From Flavobacterium frigidimaris (GTDB taxonomy: Bacteria; Bacteroidota; Bacteroidia; Flavobacteriales; Flavobacteriaceae), in contig FQWG01000004.1 of assembly GCA_900129595.1 (NCBI GenBank), positions 328,800 through 392,799 on the forward strand: a stretch of 64,000 nucleotides of DNA. The letters are read 5' to 3'. The position numbers and the translations under genes are program-made. Of the stretch, positions 1-8,394 are shown one piece after another; the first letter of the stretch is position 1; each line of letters opens with the position of its first letter. Below the pieces are notes generated by a model. It was not told the origin of the DNA. It did no database searches and saw nothing but the letters and a program-made list of their open reading frames with translations.

Positions 1-120
1 AAAACGCTTGAAGCAAATTTTAATATTCAGTTAGGAGAGGCCTATAATGGTTTGGGAGATGCCAGGAAAAAAGAGGAATACTTTTTGAAGGCAAATGAAT
101 TATTAAAGAAAAAAAAGTAA
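1..120 (+). CDS. C-terminal end of a TPR-like protein (partial)
   Basis: The reading frame is open from base 1 and stops with TAA at 118-120, giving the last 39 residues of a protein cut by the window edge. The sequence (GEAYNGLGDARKKEEYFLKA) has the helix-turn-helix spacing of a tetratricopeptide repeat and ends in a lysine tail. In flavobacteria a TPR protein commonly precedes the DUF4292 lipoprotein found 14 bases downstream, so the two probably share a transcript. The TPR call rests on one repeat only. Confidence 0.6.
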   Translation, partial: KTLEANFNIQLGEAYNGLGDARKKEEYFLKANELLKKKK

Positions 121-134
121 AAGAGTAAATTCAG

Positions 135-917
135 ATGAAAAGATATATAGCATTAGTATTAGTAACTGCGGTAATGGTTTCTTGTAAATCAAAGGCGGTT
201 GCAGTACAAAATAATAACGACACAAAAGAAGTTGTTACAAAAGTAGACAGAAAAGCAATTGACAAACATTATGACAATAAGTTAGATTTTTCGACTTTAT
301 ACATAAAAGCAAGTGCAAAATATGTTGATGAAAAACAAAGTCAAAATGTTACTGCAGATATTAGAATCGAAAAAGACAAGCAAATTTTAGTGAGTGTTCG
401 TTTTCTGGGAATTACAATGGCAAAAGCTCTAATAACACCTACATCTGTAAGTTATTATGAAAAAATAAACAGCACGTATTACGATGGTGATTTTAGCAGT
501 TTAAGCAAGTGGCTGGGCACTGAATTAGATTATAGTAAGGTTCAGAATTTATTAGTAGGAGAAGCATTAGATGATTTAAGAAAAGGAAAATACACCCAGA
601 CAATCGTAGAAAACCTTTTTAAGCTGGAAGATGAAAAAGACACCAATCTGAAAAAATCTTTCTATTTGGATGCAGAAAAATATTTGTTGCAAAAAGAAGA
701 GATTTCACAGCCTGAAGAAAACAGAATGTTGCAGATTTCATACGGTGACAGTAAAGTTTTTAATCAGGGGACACTTCCCACAAGTCTCGAAATTAATGCA
801 ATTCAGCCTAAAGGGAAAACGATTATTAACCTGAATTATAATAATATTTCGTTTAATGAAGAACTTTCTTTTCCTTATAGTGTGCCAAGTGGTTATAAAA
901 AAGTTATAATTAAGTAA
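135..917 (+). CDS. DUF4292 family lipoprotein
   Basis: 260 residues. The N-terminus is a short lipoprotein signal with a lipobox ending at Cys17 (VMVSC), so the product should be a lipid-anchored envelope protein. The rest is rich in beta-strand-like segments, as in the DUF4292 family, which has been compared with the LolA/LolB fold. That would suit a role in handling lipoproteins or lipids at the outer membrane, but this is inference. It lies between a TPR protein and an EnvC-type gene, 23 bases upstream of the latter, in what looks like one envelope operon. No catalytic motif is visible. The family call is by recognition of the sequence and of the usual flavobacterial gene order. Confidence 0.7.
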   Translation: MKRYIALVLVTAVMVSCKSKAVAVQNNNDTKEVVTKVDRKAIDKHYDNKLDFSTLYIKASAKYVDEKQSQNVTADIRIEKDKQILVSVRFLGITMAKALITPTSVSYYEKINSTYYDGDFSSLSKWLGTELDYSKVQNLLVGEALDDLRKGKYTQTIVENLFKLEDEKDTNLKKSFYLDAEKYLLQKEEISQPEENRMLQISYGDSKVFNQGTLPTSLEINAIQPKGKTIINLNYNNISFNEELSFPYSVPSGYKKVIIK

Positions 918-940
918 ATTTGCCAAAATAAAATATAAAC

Positions 941-2221
941 ATGCCAAAATTTCTCCTAAGTCTAATTTTTATGTGCGCCACTACATTTATGTGGGCACAA
1001 GATTCGCAACAAGAAAAACTTGAACAGCGTAAAGCTCAGATTCAACAGGAAATTAGAGATAATGAAAAAATGTTGCAGTCTGTAAAGAAAAAAGAAAAAT
1101 CAGCGGTAAATGTTTTTTTGATTCAGGCGAATAAAATTAAACTGAAAGAAAAACTGATTACGACTACAGCAAAACAGGAGAAACTTTTAAGCAATGATAT
1201 GTACATTAACCAGGTTAAGGTTAATAAACTAAAAAAAGAACTGGAAGTATTAAAGGCAGATTATGCAAAAATGATCTTGAAATCATACAAAAGCAGATCT
1301 GAGCAAAGCAGGGCTATGTTTATTTTATCTTCAGAAAGTTTTTTGCAAGCGTATAAAAGAGCACAATATTTAAAACAATATACCAATTTCAGAAAAAACC
1401 AAGGTTTAGAAATTCAATCAAAAACAGCAGAATTAGTTGATTACAATGCTAAATTGGATGGACAAAGACAGGTTAAGAAAAAAATTATTGTTGAAAATCA
1501 AAAAGAAAAACAAAGTTTAGAAGTCGAAAAGCAAGAACAGCAAAAATTAGTAAACTCTCTTAAAAAGGATAAGAATAAAATTATTGCCGATACAAAATCG
1601 AAACAACAGGAATCAAGAAGAATCGACGCTAAAATCAAGGAGCTTATTCGTGAACAAATTAGATTAGCGAATCAAAGAGCCGAAGAAGAAAGACGTAAAA
1701 GAATCGCAGAAGGGAAGGCCAGCGAAGCAGAGAAAGCAGAGGCGACATCACCTAAAAGTTATTCATCAGATAGAATTACATTAACGCCGGAAGGTAAAAT
1801 CCTGGCTGCTGATTTTAAAGCAAACAGAGGAAAACTGCCTTGGCCGGTAGAGAAAGGATTTATATCACTTGGTTACGGAGATCAGCCACATCCATTATAT
1901 CCTACACTTACGGTTCATAATTCAGGAGTAGAGATTACTACTGAACAAGGAGCAAGTGCACGTGCCGTATTTGAAGGAGTAGTATCAAAAGTGATCGCTT
2001 TATCTCCTGTAAACAGAGCTGTTTTTATTCAGCATGGAGATTTCTTTACGGTATATCAAAACCTAAGTCAGGTATCTGTTGAACAAGGTGATAAAGTCAA
2101 AGTAAAACAAGTTATTGGAAAAGTAAGAACAAGTGGAGATACCGGAAAAACAATTATTAAGTTCCTGATTCTTCAAAATACATCAAACAACAATCCGGAA
2201 GGATGGTTGCAAAACAGATAG
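941..2221 (+). CDS. envC: Murein hydrolase activator EnvC-like protein
   Basis: 426 residues. A signal peptide (residues 1-19, ending WAQ) is followed by a long charged coiled coil (about 20-260) and a C-terminal LytM/M23 domain (about 300-426). This is the architecture of EnvC, which activates cell-wall amidases during division and is itself catalytically dead. In line with that, the zinc-binding residues of active M23 peptidases are not kept: the usual HxxxD reads HNSGVEI, and the final HxH region reads IIKFLI. It follows the DUF4292 gene by 23 bases and ends at a strong terminator. It could also be a generic M23-family regulator, but the coiled-coil plus degenerate LytM layout favours EnvC. 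Confidence 0.85.
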   Translation: MPKFLLSLIFMCATTFMWAQDSQQEKLEQRKAQIQQEIRDNEKMLQSVKKKEKSAVNVFLIQANKIKLKEKLITTTAKQEKLLSNDMYINQVKVNKLKKELEVLKADYAKMILKSYKSRSEQSRAMFILSSESFLQAYKRAQYLKQYTNFRKNQGLEIQSKTAELVDYNAKLDGQRQVKKKIIVENQKEKQSLEVEKQEQQKLVNSLKKDKNKIIADTKSKQQESRRIDAKIKELIREQIRLANQRAEEERRKRIAEGKASEAEKAEATSPKSYSSDRITLTPEGKILAADFKANRGKLPWPVEKGFISLGYGDQPHPLYPTLTVHNSGVEITTEQGASARAVFEGVVSKVIALSPVNRAVFIQHGDFFTVYQNLSQVSVEQGDKVKVKQVIGKVRTSGDTGKTIIKFLILQNTSNNNPEGWLQNR

Positions 2222-2301
2222 TTCAATTGAAATTTGATTTTTAATCATCAATATAAATATTAAAAAAGTATCAAATAATTCAATTGATTTGAGCTTAAAA
2301 A

Positions 2302-2343
2302 AAAATCCTTTTCATCAGCATTAATCTGGTGAAAAGGATTTTT
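2302..2343. terminator. Bidirectional intrinsic terminator between envC and susD
   Basis: A 13-base perfect stem (2302-2314 with 2331-2343) has an A-tract before it and T-tract after it, so it can end transcription from both sides. It lies between the convergent envC-like gene and the susD-like gene. Confidence 0.85.
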
Positions 2344-2349
2344 TATTTT

Positions 2350-3930
2350 TTAATTGCTTACGTTATCCGGATTTTGAATTAACGCAGGATTAGAGTCCAG
2401 ATCGTATCGAGGAATTTTAAATAAGAAATTCTTTGAAGGAATAAATTGCAGTGGATTGTTTACATACATATTAATCTTATTGTCATTGCCCCATTTTACG
2501 TGATTTGCAACATTTTTGCCAATGCGATTCGTTCGTAATTCATCAAAAAACAATACCCCTTCACCAACAAATTCCCATCCTCGTTCTCTATAAATGGCAT
2601 CTGCAAAATCTTCTTTGCCTAAACCTGGCGTCAGATCAGGTAAATTTGCCCTGTTTCTTACCCGGTTAATATACGTATAGGCAGCTGCAGGTCCGTTGAT
2701 TTCATTTTCCGCTTCAGCATAATCTAATAATACATCCGCATATCGAATAGCATAAGAATTGGTCTGAGGTTTCTTTAATGAGGCAGAGCTTTCTGTGCGG
2801 TCATAAAATTTAAGATTTCCAGGCGACGCAGTTTTCCAGCCTTTTGATCCCGGGAAAAAACCTTTGTCTTCAGGTACAAATTCTATAGTTTGAATAATGT
2901 TAGTCGGATTACCCTTTTCAGTTACATTTACGCGTGTCAAAAAGCTGCCCTCTTTTCGCGTGTCATCATTACCATAAGAAAGATAATGCTGTATTGATGG
3001 ACCAAATCTGTGGTACATATAAGAGCCAAGAGTAGTCTCGGTTATATTCACACCAAACATCACATGATTGTTGTTGTATTCATTTTCTACAGATCCGTAT
3101 TGTAATTCAAAAACAGATTCAATTCCGTTTTTATTGTTGGTATTCCACCAAAACCAGAGATCTTTAAAATTAGGCTGTAAATTATATTGACTGGACTGAA
3201 TCACTTTGCCACAATAGTCTTTAGATTTTTGAAAATAAGATTTGTCACCGGTCATACCGCCTCTGGTTAAGTATAAATCACCAAGTAAAGCTTGTGCGGC
3301 TCCTTTTGATGCTCTCCAGACATTACCATTTTTATAATCTGATTTCACAGGCAAGTTTTCTTCGGCATATTCCAGATCAGCGATGATATAAGCGTAGGTT
3401 TCCTCAGTTGTTTTTCTTGCAATCGCAAGGTTTTTAAGCCCTTCTGTAAAAGTTTCAGGAATTGGGACACCACCATACATACGCACTAAATTATAATAAG
3501 TTGCTGCTCGCAGGAAACGGGCTTCTGCAAAATAGCGCTTTTTTAGATTCTCATCCATTTCGACATTTGCCCCTCTGCCAATAACCAGATTGGCCCTGTT
3601 GATGATATTATAAGCATCATCCCAGTTGGTGATCACCATTTTGTCCGAATTATTCATGTCAGACCACACATTCCATAGTTGTACGTCGTCTTTTGCATAA
3701 GCAGGAGAGCCAAACTCCGTCAAAACCTCCAGATACATGATGTATTTATAATAGCCGTTGAAACCATTTTGATAGCCGTCATAAACACCTACCAATGCCG
3801 TATTGAGTTCATCGGCATTTTTATAGTAATTGGCCGGAGATAAAAAAGTATAAGGTTCTTCGTTTAAGTCTGTGCATTGCGAAAAAAAGAATAGTGCACA
3901 ACCTGAAAAGATATATTTTAGAATTTTCAT
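2350..3930 (-). CDS. SusD/RagB family nutrient-binding outer membrane lipoprotein
   Basis: 526 residues with a lipoprotein signal (lipobox Cys19, FSQC), then the all-helical SusD/RagB fold rich in TPR-like helices. Motifs typical of the family are visible: an early EPYTFLSP segment, AEARFLRA, and a C-terminal YAEAENEINGP with RNRANLPDL and RERGWEFVGEG. SusD caps the SusC barrel on the cell surface and hands over glycans or peptides. It lies 18 bases downstream of the susC-like gene. No glycoside hydrolase, sensor or sigma/anti-sigma gene is next to the pair, so the substrate cannot be read from context. Confidence 0.95.
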   Translation of the reverse strand: MKILKYIFSGCALFFFSQCTDLNEEPYTFLSPANYYKNADELNTALVGVYDGYQNGFNGYYKYIMYLEVLTEFGSPAYAKDDVQLWNVWSDMNNSDKMVITNWDDAYNIINRANLVIGRGANVEMDENLKKRYFAEARFLRAATYYNLVRMYGGVPIPETFTEGLKNLAIARKTTEETYAYIIADLEYAEENLPVKSDYKNGNVWRASKGAAQALLGDLYLTRGGMTGDKSYFQKSKDYCGKVIQSSQYNLQPNFKDLWFWWNTNNKNGIESVFELQYGSVENEYNNNHVMFGVNITETTLGSYMYHRFGPSIQHYLSYGNDDTRKEGSFLTRVNVTEKGNPTNIIQTIEFVPEDKGFFPGSKGWKTASPGNLKFYDRTESSASLKKPQTNSYAIRYADVLLDYAEAENEINGPAAAYTYINRVRNRANLPDLTPGLGKEDFADAIYRERGWEFVGEGVLFFDELRTNRIGKNVANHVKWGNDNKINMYVNNPLQFIPSKNFLFKIPRYDLDSNPALIQNPDNVSN

Positions 3931-3948
3931 TTTTATAGATTTTTAGAA

Positions 3949-6939
3949 TTAAAACTTCGCGCTAAAACCAACAAGCATCGTTTTTACATATGGCGAGTTT
4001 ACACTGCCGCTTTCAGGATTGTAACCTCTGTGATTGGCAATATTGATGTAGTTTTGCGCATTTACATAAACATTTAATTGTTTGATCCAATCGCTGTGTT
4101 TAATTACCTTCGACAAGTTATAGGCTAATTTGATGTTTTTAATTACAAAATAATTCCAATCCCCATTGGTACGATTAGAAAGATATACTTCTTGTGCACC
4201 TGCTCTTGGGAAATTTCCATTGGTATTGGTTGGACTCCACATTCTGTCATAAGCATATTGGGTTGGAATGTAGTTTCTGTTCTGAATTTGATTTTCACCA
4301 AAAATCATGTAATTATTATCCTCATCAGAGGCCAAACCAGTTGCACCTTGTCCGTAAATATCCAGCGTCATGTTTTTATAACTCAGATTAGTTGAAACTC
4401 CGTAGAAGAAATCCGGAGAAGTAGAACCTATATTGCTATAGTCATCGTTGTTAATGATTTTATCCCCGTTTTTATCAACATACATTTCTTCTCCCAATTT
4501 TGCTGTTGGGCGAATTTGCTGATAAGCAGTTAATTGTTCCTGTGTTTTGATAATTCCGGCAGATTCTCGCGCCCAAACACTATTTACAGGCTGACCTACA
4601 ATTAGGTATTTGGCAATTCCGGCAGACGAACTTCCAATGTTAATACGTTGCACATCACCATATAAACTTACAATCTCGTTTTTGTTTTTAGAGAAATTGG
4701 TACTTACATCCCATTTAAAATCAGAATCAATAATTTGCACTTTTGCTGTAACTTCAAAACCAACATTTTTAACCTCACCAATATTTTGCAGCATACTCGA
4801 ATATCCGGAAGTCGTAGGAATAGGCACGTTGTATAACAAATCAGAAGTTTGTCTTTGATAAAAATCTAAATTCAGATCAAATCTGTTCCATAAAGTAAGG
4901 TCAATTCCAACATTGTACTGAATGTTGCGTTCCCATTTTAAATCCGGATTCCCAATCGTTTCCACAAATCCGAAAATAGGATTGTTTTCATACACATAAT
5001 TTGCTTTTACCAGTTTAGACAGTGATTGATAATTACCAATTTCCTGATTTCCGGTAACACCATAACTGGCTCTTAGTTTCAATGCCGTTATTGTAGTATT
5101 ATCTTTTAAGAATTTTTCTTTATCAATTCTCCAGCCCAATCCAACAGAAGGGAAAAATCCCCATTTATTATTATTCCCAAACCGGGACGATCCATCATAA
5201 CGGCCAGTTAATGTAATCAGGTATTTTTCGTCGTATGCATAAGATGTTCGGGCAGTCCATGAAATTAGTTTGCTTGAATATTTGTTAGAAGAATTTGTGA
5301 TACTTCCTCTGTCTGCATACGTAATATCATTTGCTCCCGTAGCATCATTTAGGAAACCGGATCCTCTAACACCCAAATCTTCATATACATATTCCTGCCA
5401 TGAATATACGCCTGTAGCCGTAAAACTGTGTTTGTCATTCCAGGTATTAGAATAGCTTAAGATATTATCTGTTAACTGAGAAGTTTGTCTCCTGTAATAT
5501 TGAGATCCTGTACCGGTACTTCCGGATCCTATTCCTGCAGTTGATTTTGAAGTATAATATTCATACTGTTTTTCATTAGAAATATCGACACCAAAATTGG
5601 TATTAAAAGTCACATTTTTCATTGGTTTAAAATGAGCATATACATCGCCCAAAACACGATCAGAAGAGGTTTCATTTGTCATTTCTGCTGCCTCTGAAAC
5701 AGGATTCCATGTACCTTCAAAGTAAGAACTCACAGACGGATCTTCAGTGGCATAATGCCAGCTTCCGTCAGGATTTTTTACCGGTATTGTTGGCCATCCG
5801 TATCGAAAGATGTCTCCGGTAGGGTTATTGCGAATGTCTCTTTGCGAGCGGCCAACCTGTAAATGTGTCCCTACGGTAAGCCATGGTTTGTACTCATGGT
5901 TCAGGTTTGTTCTAAGCGTCATTTTTTTGAATCCCGAAGCCTCTACAATTCCGTCTTGAGAAAAAATGTTTCCCGAAAGCAGGTAAGTTGTATTGTCTTT
6001 TCCGCCACTGAAAGACAGAGAGTAATTTTGCATTTGAGCCATATTTTTAATGACTTGGTCCTGCCAGTTTACATTGGTATTTGGAGCAGGATTTGTAGCT
6101 GAGTAAACCGGTTTTCCTGTTGAGTACGTATAAGCATCATTGATAAAACTGATAAAGTTATCCCTGCTTAGCGTTTTAGGCATTCGTGTAGGTGTAGAAA
6201 TACCGCTTGTACCCACAATCTCTAAATTGTTTTGCCCTTTTTTTCCTTTTTTTGTGGTAATCAGGATCACACCATTTGCCCCTCTCGAGCCATATATTGC
6301 GGCAGAGGATGCATCTTTAAGAATCTCCATTGATTCGATGTCATTAGAACTGATGTCGTTTAAGTTGCTGTTGACCAACGGAAAACCATCTACAACAATC
6401 AAAGGATCATTACCCGCACTGACAGAACCATTACCACGGATTCTTATTTTTGGAGAAGCGCCTGGCGAAGAATCGTTGTTAAGAACCGCAACCCCGGCGG
6501 CTCTGCCCTGAACAGCTTCAAGAGGATTCGAACTTGTGACAGTGTTCAGTACATCGCCTTTAATTTGAGTTATAGAACCCGTCAGGTCACTCTTTTTCAT
6601 CGTTCCGTAACCAACGACGACAACTTCCTTAAGTTCTGAAATTTCGTCAGCCAGAATGATATCAATAGTAGAAGATTGAGCAACGGTTTTCTCGATAGTC
6701 TGTGAACCTGTAGAACTAAAAATTAAAATGCTTCCCGTATTGGCACTTATGGAATATTTTCCATCAAAATCTGAGATCGTACTTACTTGGGATCCCTTAA
6801 TGATGATATTTGCTCCCGGAATTGGAACTCCGTTTGAATCGGTTATTGATCCCGTTACCATTTTGTTTTGCGCAAGACCAGTCCAGTGCATTAAAATGGA
6901 AAAGATCAAAATAATCAAATGATTAATTTTGGTTTTCAT
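3949..6939 (-). CDS. SusC/RagA family TonB-linked outer membrane transporter
   Basis: 996 residues. A signal peptide (ends GLAQ) is followed by a carboxypeptidase-D regulatory-like beta-sandwich (about 28-105; VTGSITDSNGVPIPGANI), a TonB-dependent plug domain (about 115-230, with ELKEVVVVGYGTMKKSDLTG and SIESMEILKDASSAAIYG-like sequence) and a 22-strand barrel ending in an aromatic residue (GFSAKF). It takes up a substrate captured by the partner SusD using TonB energy. It is the first gene of a two-gene operon. The upstream region holds a 7-base-arm hairpin (6953-6972) and three CAGGATA direct repeats that may be regulatory. Confidence 0.95.
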   Translation of the reverse strand: MKTKINHLIILIFSILMHWTGLAQNKMVTGSITDSNGVPIPGANIIIKGSQVSTISDFDGKYSISANTGSILIFSSTGSQTIEKTVAQSSTIDIILADEISELKEVVVVGYGTMKKSDLTGSITQIKGDVLNTVTSSNPLEAVQGRAAGVAVLNNDSSPGASPKIRIRGNGSVSAGNDPLIVVDGFPLVNSNLNDISSNDIESMEILKDASSAAIYGSRGANGVILITTKKGKKGQNNLEIVGTSGISTPTRMPKTLSRDNFISFINDAYTYSTGKPVYSATNPAPNTNVNWQDQVIKNMAQMQNYSLSFSGGKDNTTYLLSGNIFSQDGIVEASGFKKMTLRTNLNHEYKPWLTVGTHLQVGRSQRDIRNNPTGDIFRYGWPTIPVKNPDGSWHYATEDPSVSSYFEGTWNPVSEAAEMTNETSSDRVLGDVYAHFKPMKNVTFNTNFGVDISNEKQYEYYTSKSTAGIGSGSTGTGSQYYRRQTSQLTDNILSYSNTWNDKHSFTATGVYSWQEYVYEDLGVRGSGFLNDATGANDITYADRGSITNSSNKYSSKLISWTARTSYAYDEKYLITLTGRYDGSSRFGNNNKWGFFPSVGLGWRIDKEKFLKDNTTITALKLRASYGVTGNQEIGNYQSLSKLVKANYVYENNPIFGFVETIGNPDLKWERNIQYNVGIDLTLWNRFDLNLDFYQRQTSDLLYNVPIPTTSGYSSMLQNIGEVKNVGFEVTAKVQIIDSDFKWDVSTNFSKNKNEIVSLYGDVQRINIGSSSAGIAKYLIVGQPVNSVWARESAGIIKTQEQLTAYQQIRPTAKLGEEMYVDKNGDKIINNDDYSNIGSTSPDFFYGVSTNLSYKNMTLDIYGQGATGLASDEDNNYMIFGENQIQNRNYIPTQYAYDRMWSPTNTNGNFPRAGAQEVYLSNRTNGDWNYFVIKNIKLAYNLSKVIKHSDWIKQLNVYVNAQNYINIANHRGYNPESGSVNSPYVKTMLVGFSAKF

Positions 6940-6979
6940 AAATATAATTTTGGTTAGTTATAGTGAACTAACTTATTTA

Positions 6980-7012
6980 TATCCTGATCCCTTTGTATCC
7001 TGTTCTATCCTG
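6980..7012 (-). promoter_or_regulatory. Triple CAGGATA direct repeat upstream of susC
   Basis: Read on the minus strand, the heptamer CAGGATA occurs three times (7012-7006, 7002-6996 and 6986-6980). The first two are 10 bases apart, one helical turn, and the third 16 bases further on. They lie 40-75 bases upstream of the susC start codon. Spaced direct repeats like this suit a tandem-binding activator; no regulator gene adjoins, so the protein is unknown. Confidence 0.45.
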
Positions 7013-7292
7013 CTAATTATGAAGTGTATAGCCGTTTTTTAGTGAGATTAAGCCAATAATTTTCTTTGAATGGTTGATTTACTGCTTTTTAAGTTCGTTA
7101 TCGTTTACTCCTATTTTTTATAAAAAAAATGAGTAATTTGTATAAAAATGAGTTTTTATTATCAATATTAAATTTATTTAATACGCATTTAAAGTAGTTT
7201 TGTTTTGTAATTATAGTATATAAAGTATTAATATTTTGATTAATTTGTTGTAGGCCTGCTTTAAAATAGAGAAATATGATACTATAACTCAT

Positions 7293-7322
7293 AAAAAAGG
7301 AGCCTGACTAGCTCCCTTTTTT
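7293..7322 (-). terminator. Terminator of the CBS-domain gene
   Basis: A GGAGC/GCTCC stem with flanking A and T tracts lies about 20 bases past the stop of the minus-strand CBS gene; on that strand it is followed by a T-run. Confidence 0.7.
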
Positions 7323-7340
7323 TATAATTGATTCATGAAT

Positions 7341-7760
7341 TTAATCATATTGTTCTAAGAAATATTTCAAAACATCTGTTGTCGTTACAATACCTTTAAG
7401 TTCTCCATTATCAACTACCGGAAGCGCATGAAATTCTTCTTTCGCAAAAATTTCTGCAAGGTCCCTTATAATCGTATCAGAGGATACTGTTTTTGGTTTC
7501 GATGTCATTACCTGAGCAATGGTCAACATGTCGAGAATAGCTTCATCAGCTCCTTCCTGGCCTTCGAATAAAGCACCAAAAGTCAATCTGTTGATATCAG
7601 ATCTGCTAATAATACCAACGACATCTTTACCCCGAACAATTGGAATGTGGCGAATGGTGTGTTTCTTCAACGTTTCGACTACTTTTCTTAAGTCGTCATT
7701 TTCATTTACAGTAACAACACCTTTAGTCATTATATGACTGATTGGTTCTCTTTTTTTCAT
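7341..7760 (-). CDS. Two-CBS-domain protein
   Basis: 139 residues made up of two CBS modules: about 8-60 (VTVNENDDLRKVVETLKKH, then IRHIPIVRGKDVVGIISRSD) and about 85-139 (ALPVVDNGELKGIVTTTDVLKYF). Paired CBS domains form a Bateman module that usually binds adenine nucleotides and senses energy state. Here it stands alone, with no enzyme or channel domain. It is monocistronic, diverges from rbfA and has its own terminator. What it controls cannot be told from the sequence. Confidence 0.9.
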   Translation of the reverse strand: MKKREPISHIMTKGVVTVNENDDLRKVVETLKKHTIRHIPIVRGKDVVGIISRSDINRLTFGALFEGQEGADEAILDMLTIAQVMTSKPKTVSSDTIIRDLAEIFAKEEFHALPVVDNGELKGIVTTTDVLKYFLEQYD

Positions 7761-7963
7761 AATAGATCAGGTTTTAAAGTTTAATCAAATATGTAAAATA
7801 TTTCTCATAAAAAACATGATTTTTGTCATGTTGCGGATAGTGTTTGCTTCAGCTGTAAAAACCTTATTTTTTATGTTTTTACCCAAATAAAGTCTCAAAA
7901 TTGTAACTTTATAAAAGATAAAACAGATAAGAATATAAAAATCATTCTATTGTTCATTTGAAA

Positions 7964-7996
7964 TTGTATCGATTGAAATTTAAAATAGTATTTTTG
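7964..7996 (+). promoter_or_regulatory. Candidate rbfA promoter
   Basis: A TAnnTTTG element (TATTTTTG, 7989-7996) lies 4 bases before the rbfA ATG, with a TTG at 7964-7966 spaced 22 bases upstream. This fits the flavobacterial -33/-7 consensus and would start transcription at or next to the start codon, giving a leaderless or nearly leaderless mRNA. Confidence 0.5.
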
Positions 7997-8000
7997 CAGT

Positions 8001-8393
8001 ATGGAAACAAATAGACAGAAAAAAATAGGCGGTGTCATCCAGAAAGATTTGGTTGATATTTTGCAAGGTGAAGTGAGAAAAAATGGAATTAGTAATTTGG
8101 TAATTTCAGTATCCAAAGTTAGTGTTACTTCAGATTTATCTGTGGCAACAGTTTATTTAAGCATTTTTCCTCAGGACAAAGCCAAAGAAACTTTAGAAGG
8201 TATAAAATCAAATTCAACTCTAATTAAACACGATTTGTCACAACGTGTTCGTTTGCAATTGCGTCGTGTACCTAATTTGGTATTCTTTATCGACGACTCT
8301 TTAGATTATATCGAAAAAATTGATAATGCTTTATCAAACAGAGAAAACCCAATTGAAAACCGTGATCTTTTAGAAAAAAGAAGAAAATCATAA
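8001..8393 (+). CDS. rbfA: 30S ribosome-binding factor RbfA
   Basis: 130 residues, normal for the family. RbfA is a single KH-like domain that binds the immature 30S subunit near the 5' end of 16S rRNA and is needed for its maturation and for growth in the cold. Visible family features are the N-terminal helix (RQKKIGGVIQKDLVDIL), the SVTSDLSVATVYLSIF strand region and the RRVPNLVFFIDDSLDY motif before the last helix. The ATG at 8001 is set by a TAnnTTTG element just upstream. The next gene starts 2 bases after its stop, so rbfA and the permease are probably translated together. Confidence 0.95.
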   Translation: METNRQKKIGGVIQKDLVDILQGEVRKNGISNLVISVSKVSVTSDLSVATVYLSIFPQDKAKETLEGIKSNSTLIKHDLSQRVRLQLRRVPNLVFFIDDSLDYIEKIDNALSNRENPIENRDLLEKRRKS

Positions 8394-8394
8394 G

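Larger units (their letters stand above)
6940..7340. other. Gene-free region upstream of susC
   Basis: About 400 very AT-rich bases. They hold a small hairpin (arms 6953-6959 and 6966-6972) in the likely susC leader, the three CAGGATA repeats and, at the far end, the terminator of the CBS-domain gene. A 64-codon open frame at 7098-7292 (-) has the composition of random AT-rich DNA and I do not call it a gene. Confidence 0.6.

Noticed and set aside
941..2221. Active M23 peptidase
   Set aside because: The metal-binding HxxxD and HxH positions are not kept, which fits an EnvC-type activator and not a peptidase.
6140..6511. 123-codon plus-strand open frame opposite susC
   Set aside because: It lies entirely antisense to the well-supported plug domain of SusC, and its composition follows from that gene's codons.
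7098..7292. 64-codon minus-strand frame upstream of susC
   Set aside because: Low-complexity I/N/K/F-rich translation of AT-rich DNA, no ribosome site or family resemblance, and it lies in a promoter region.
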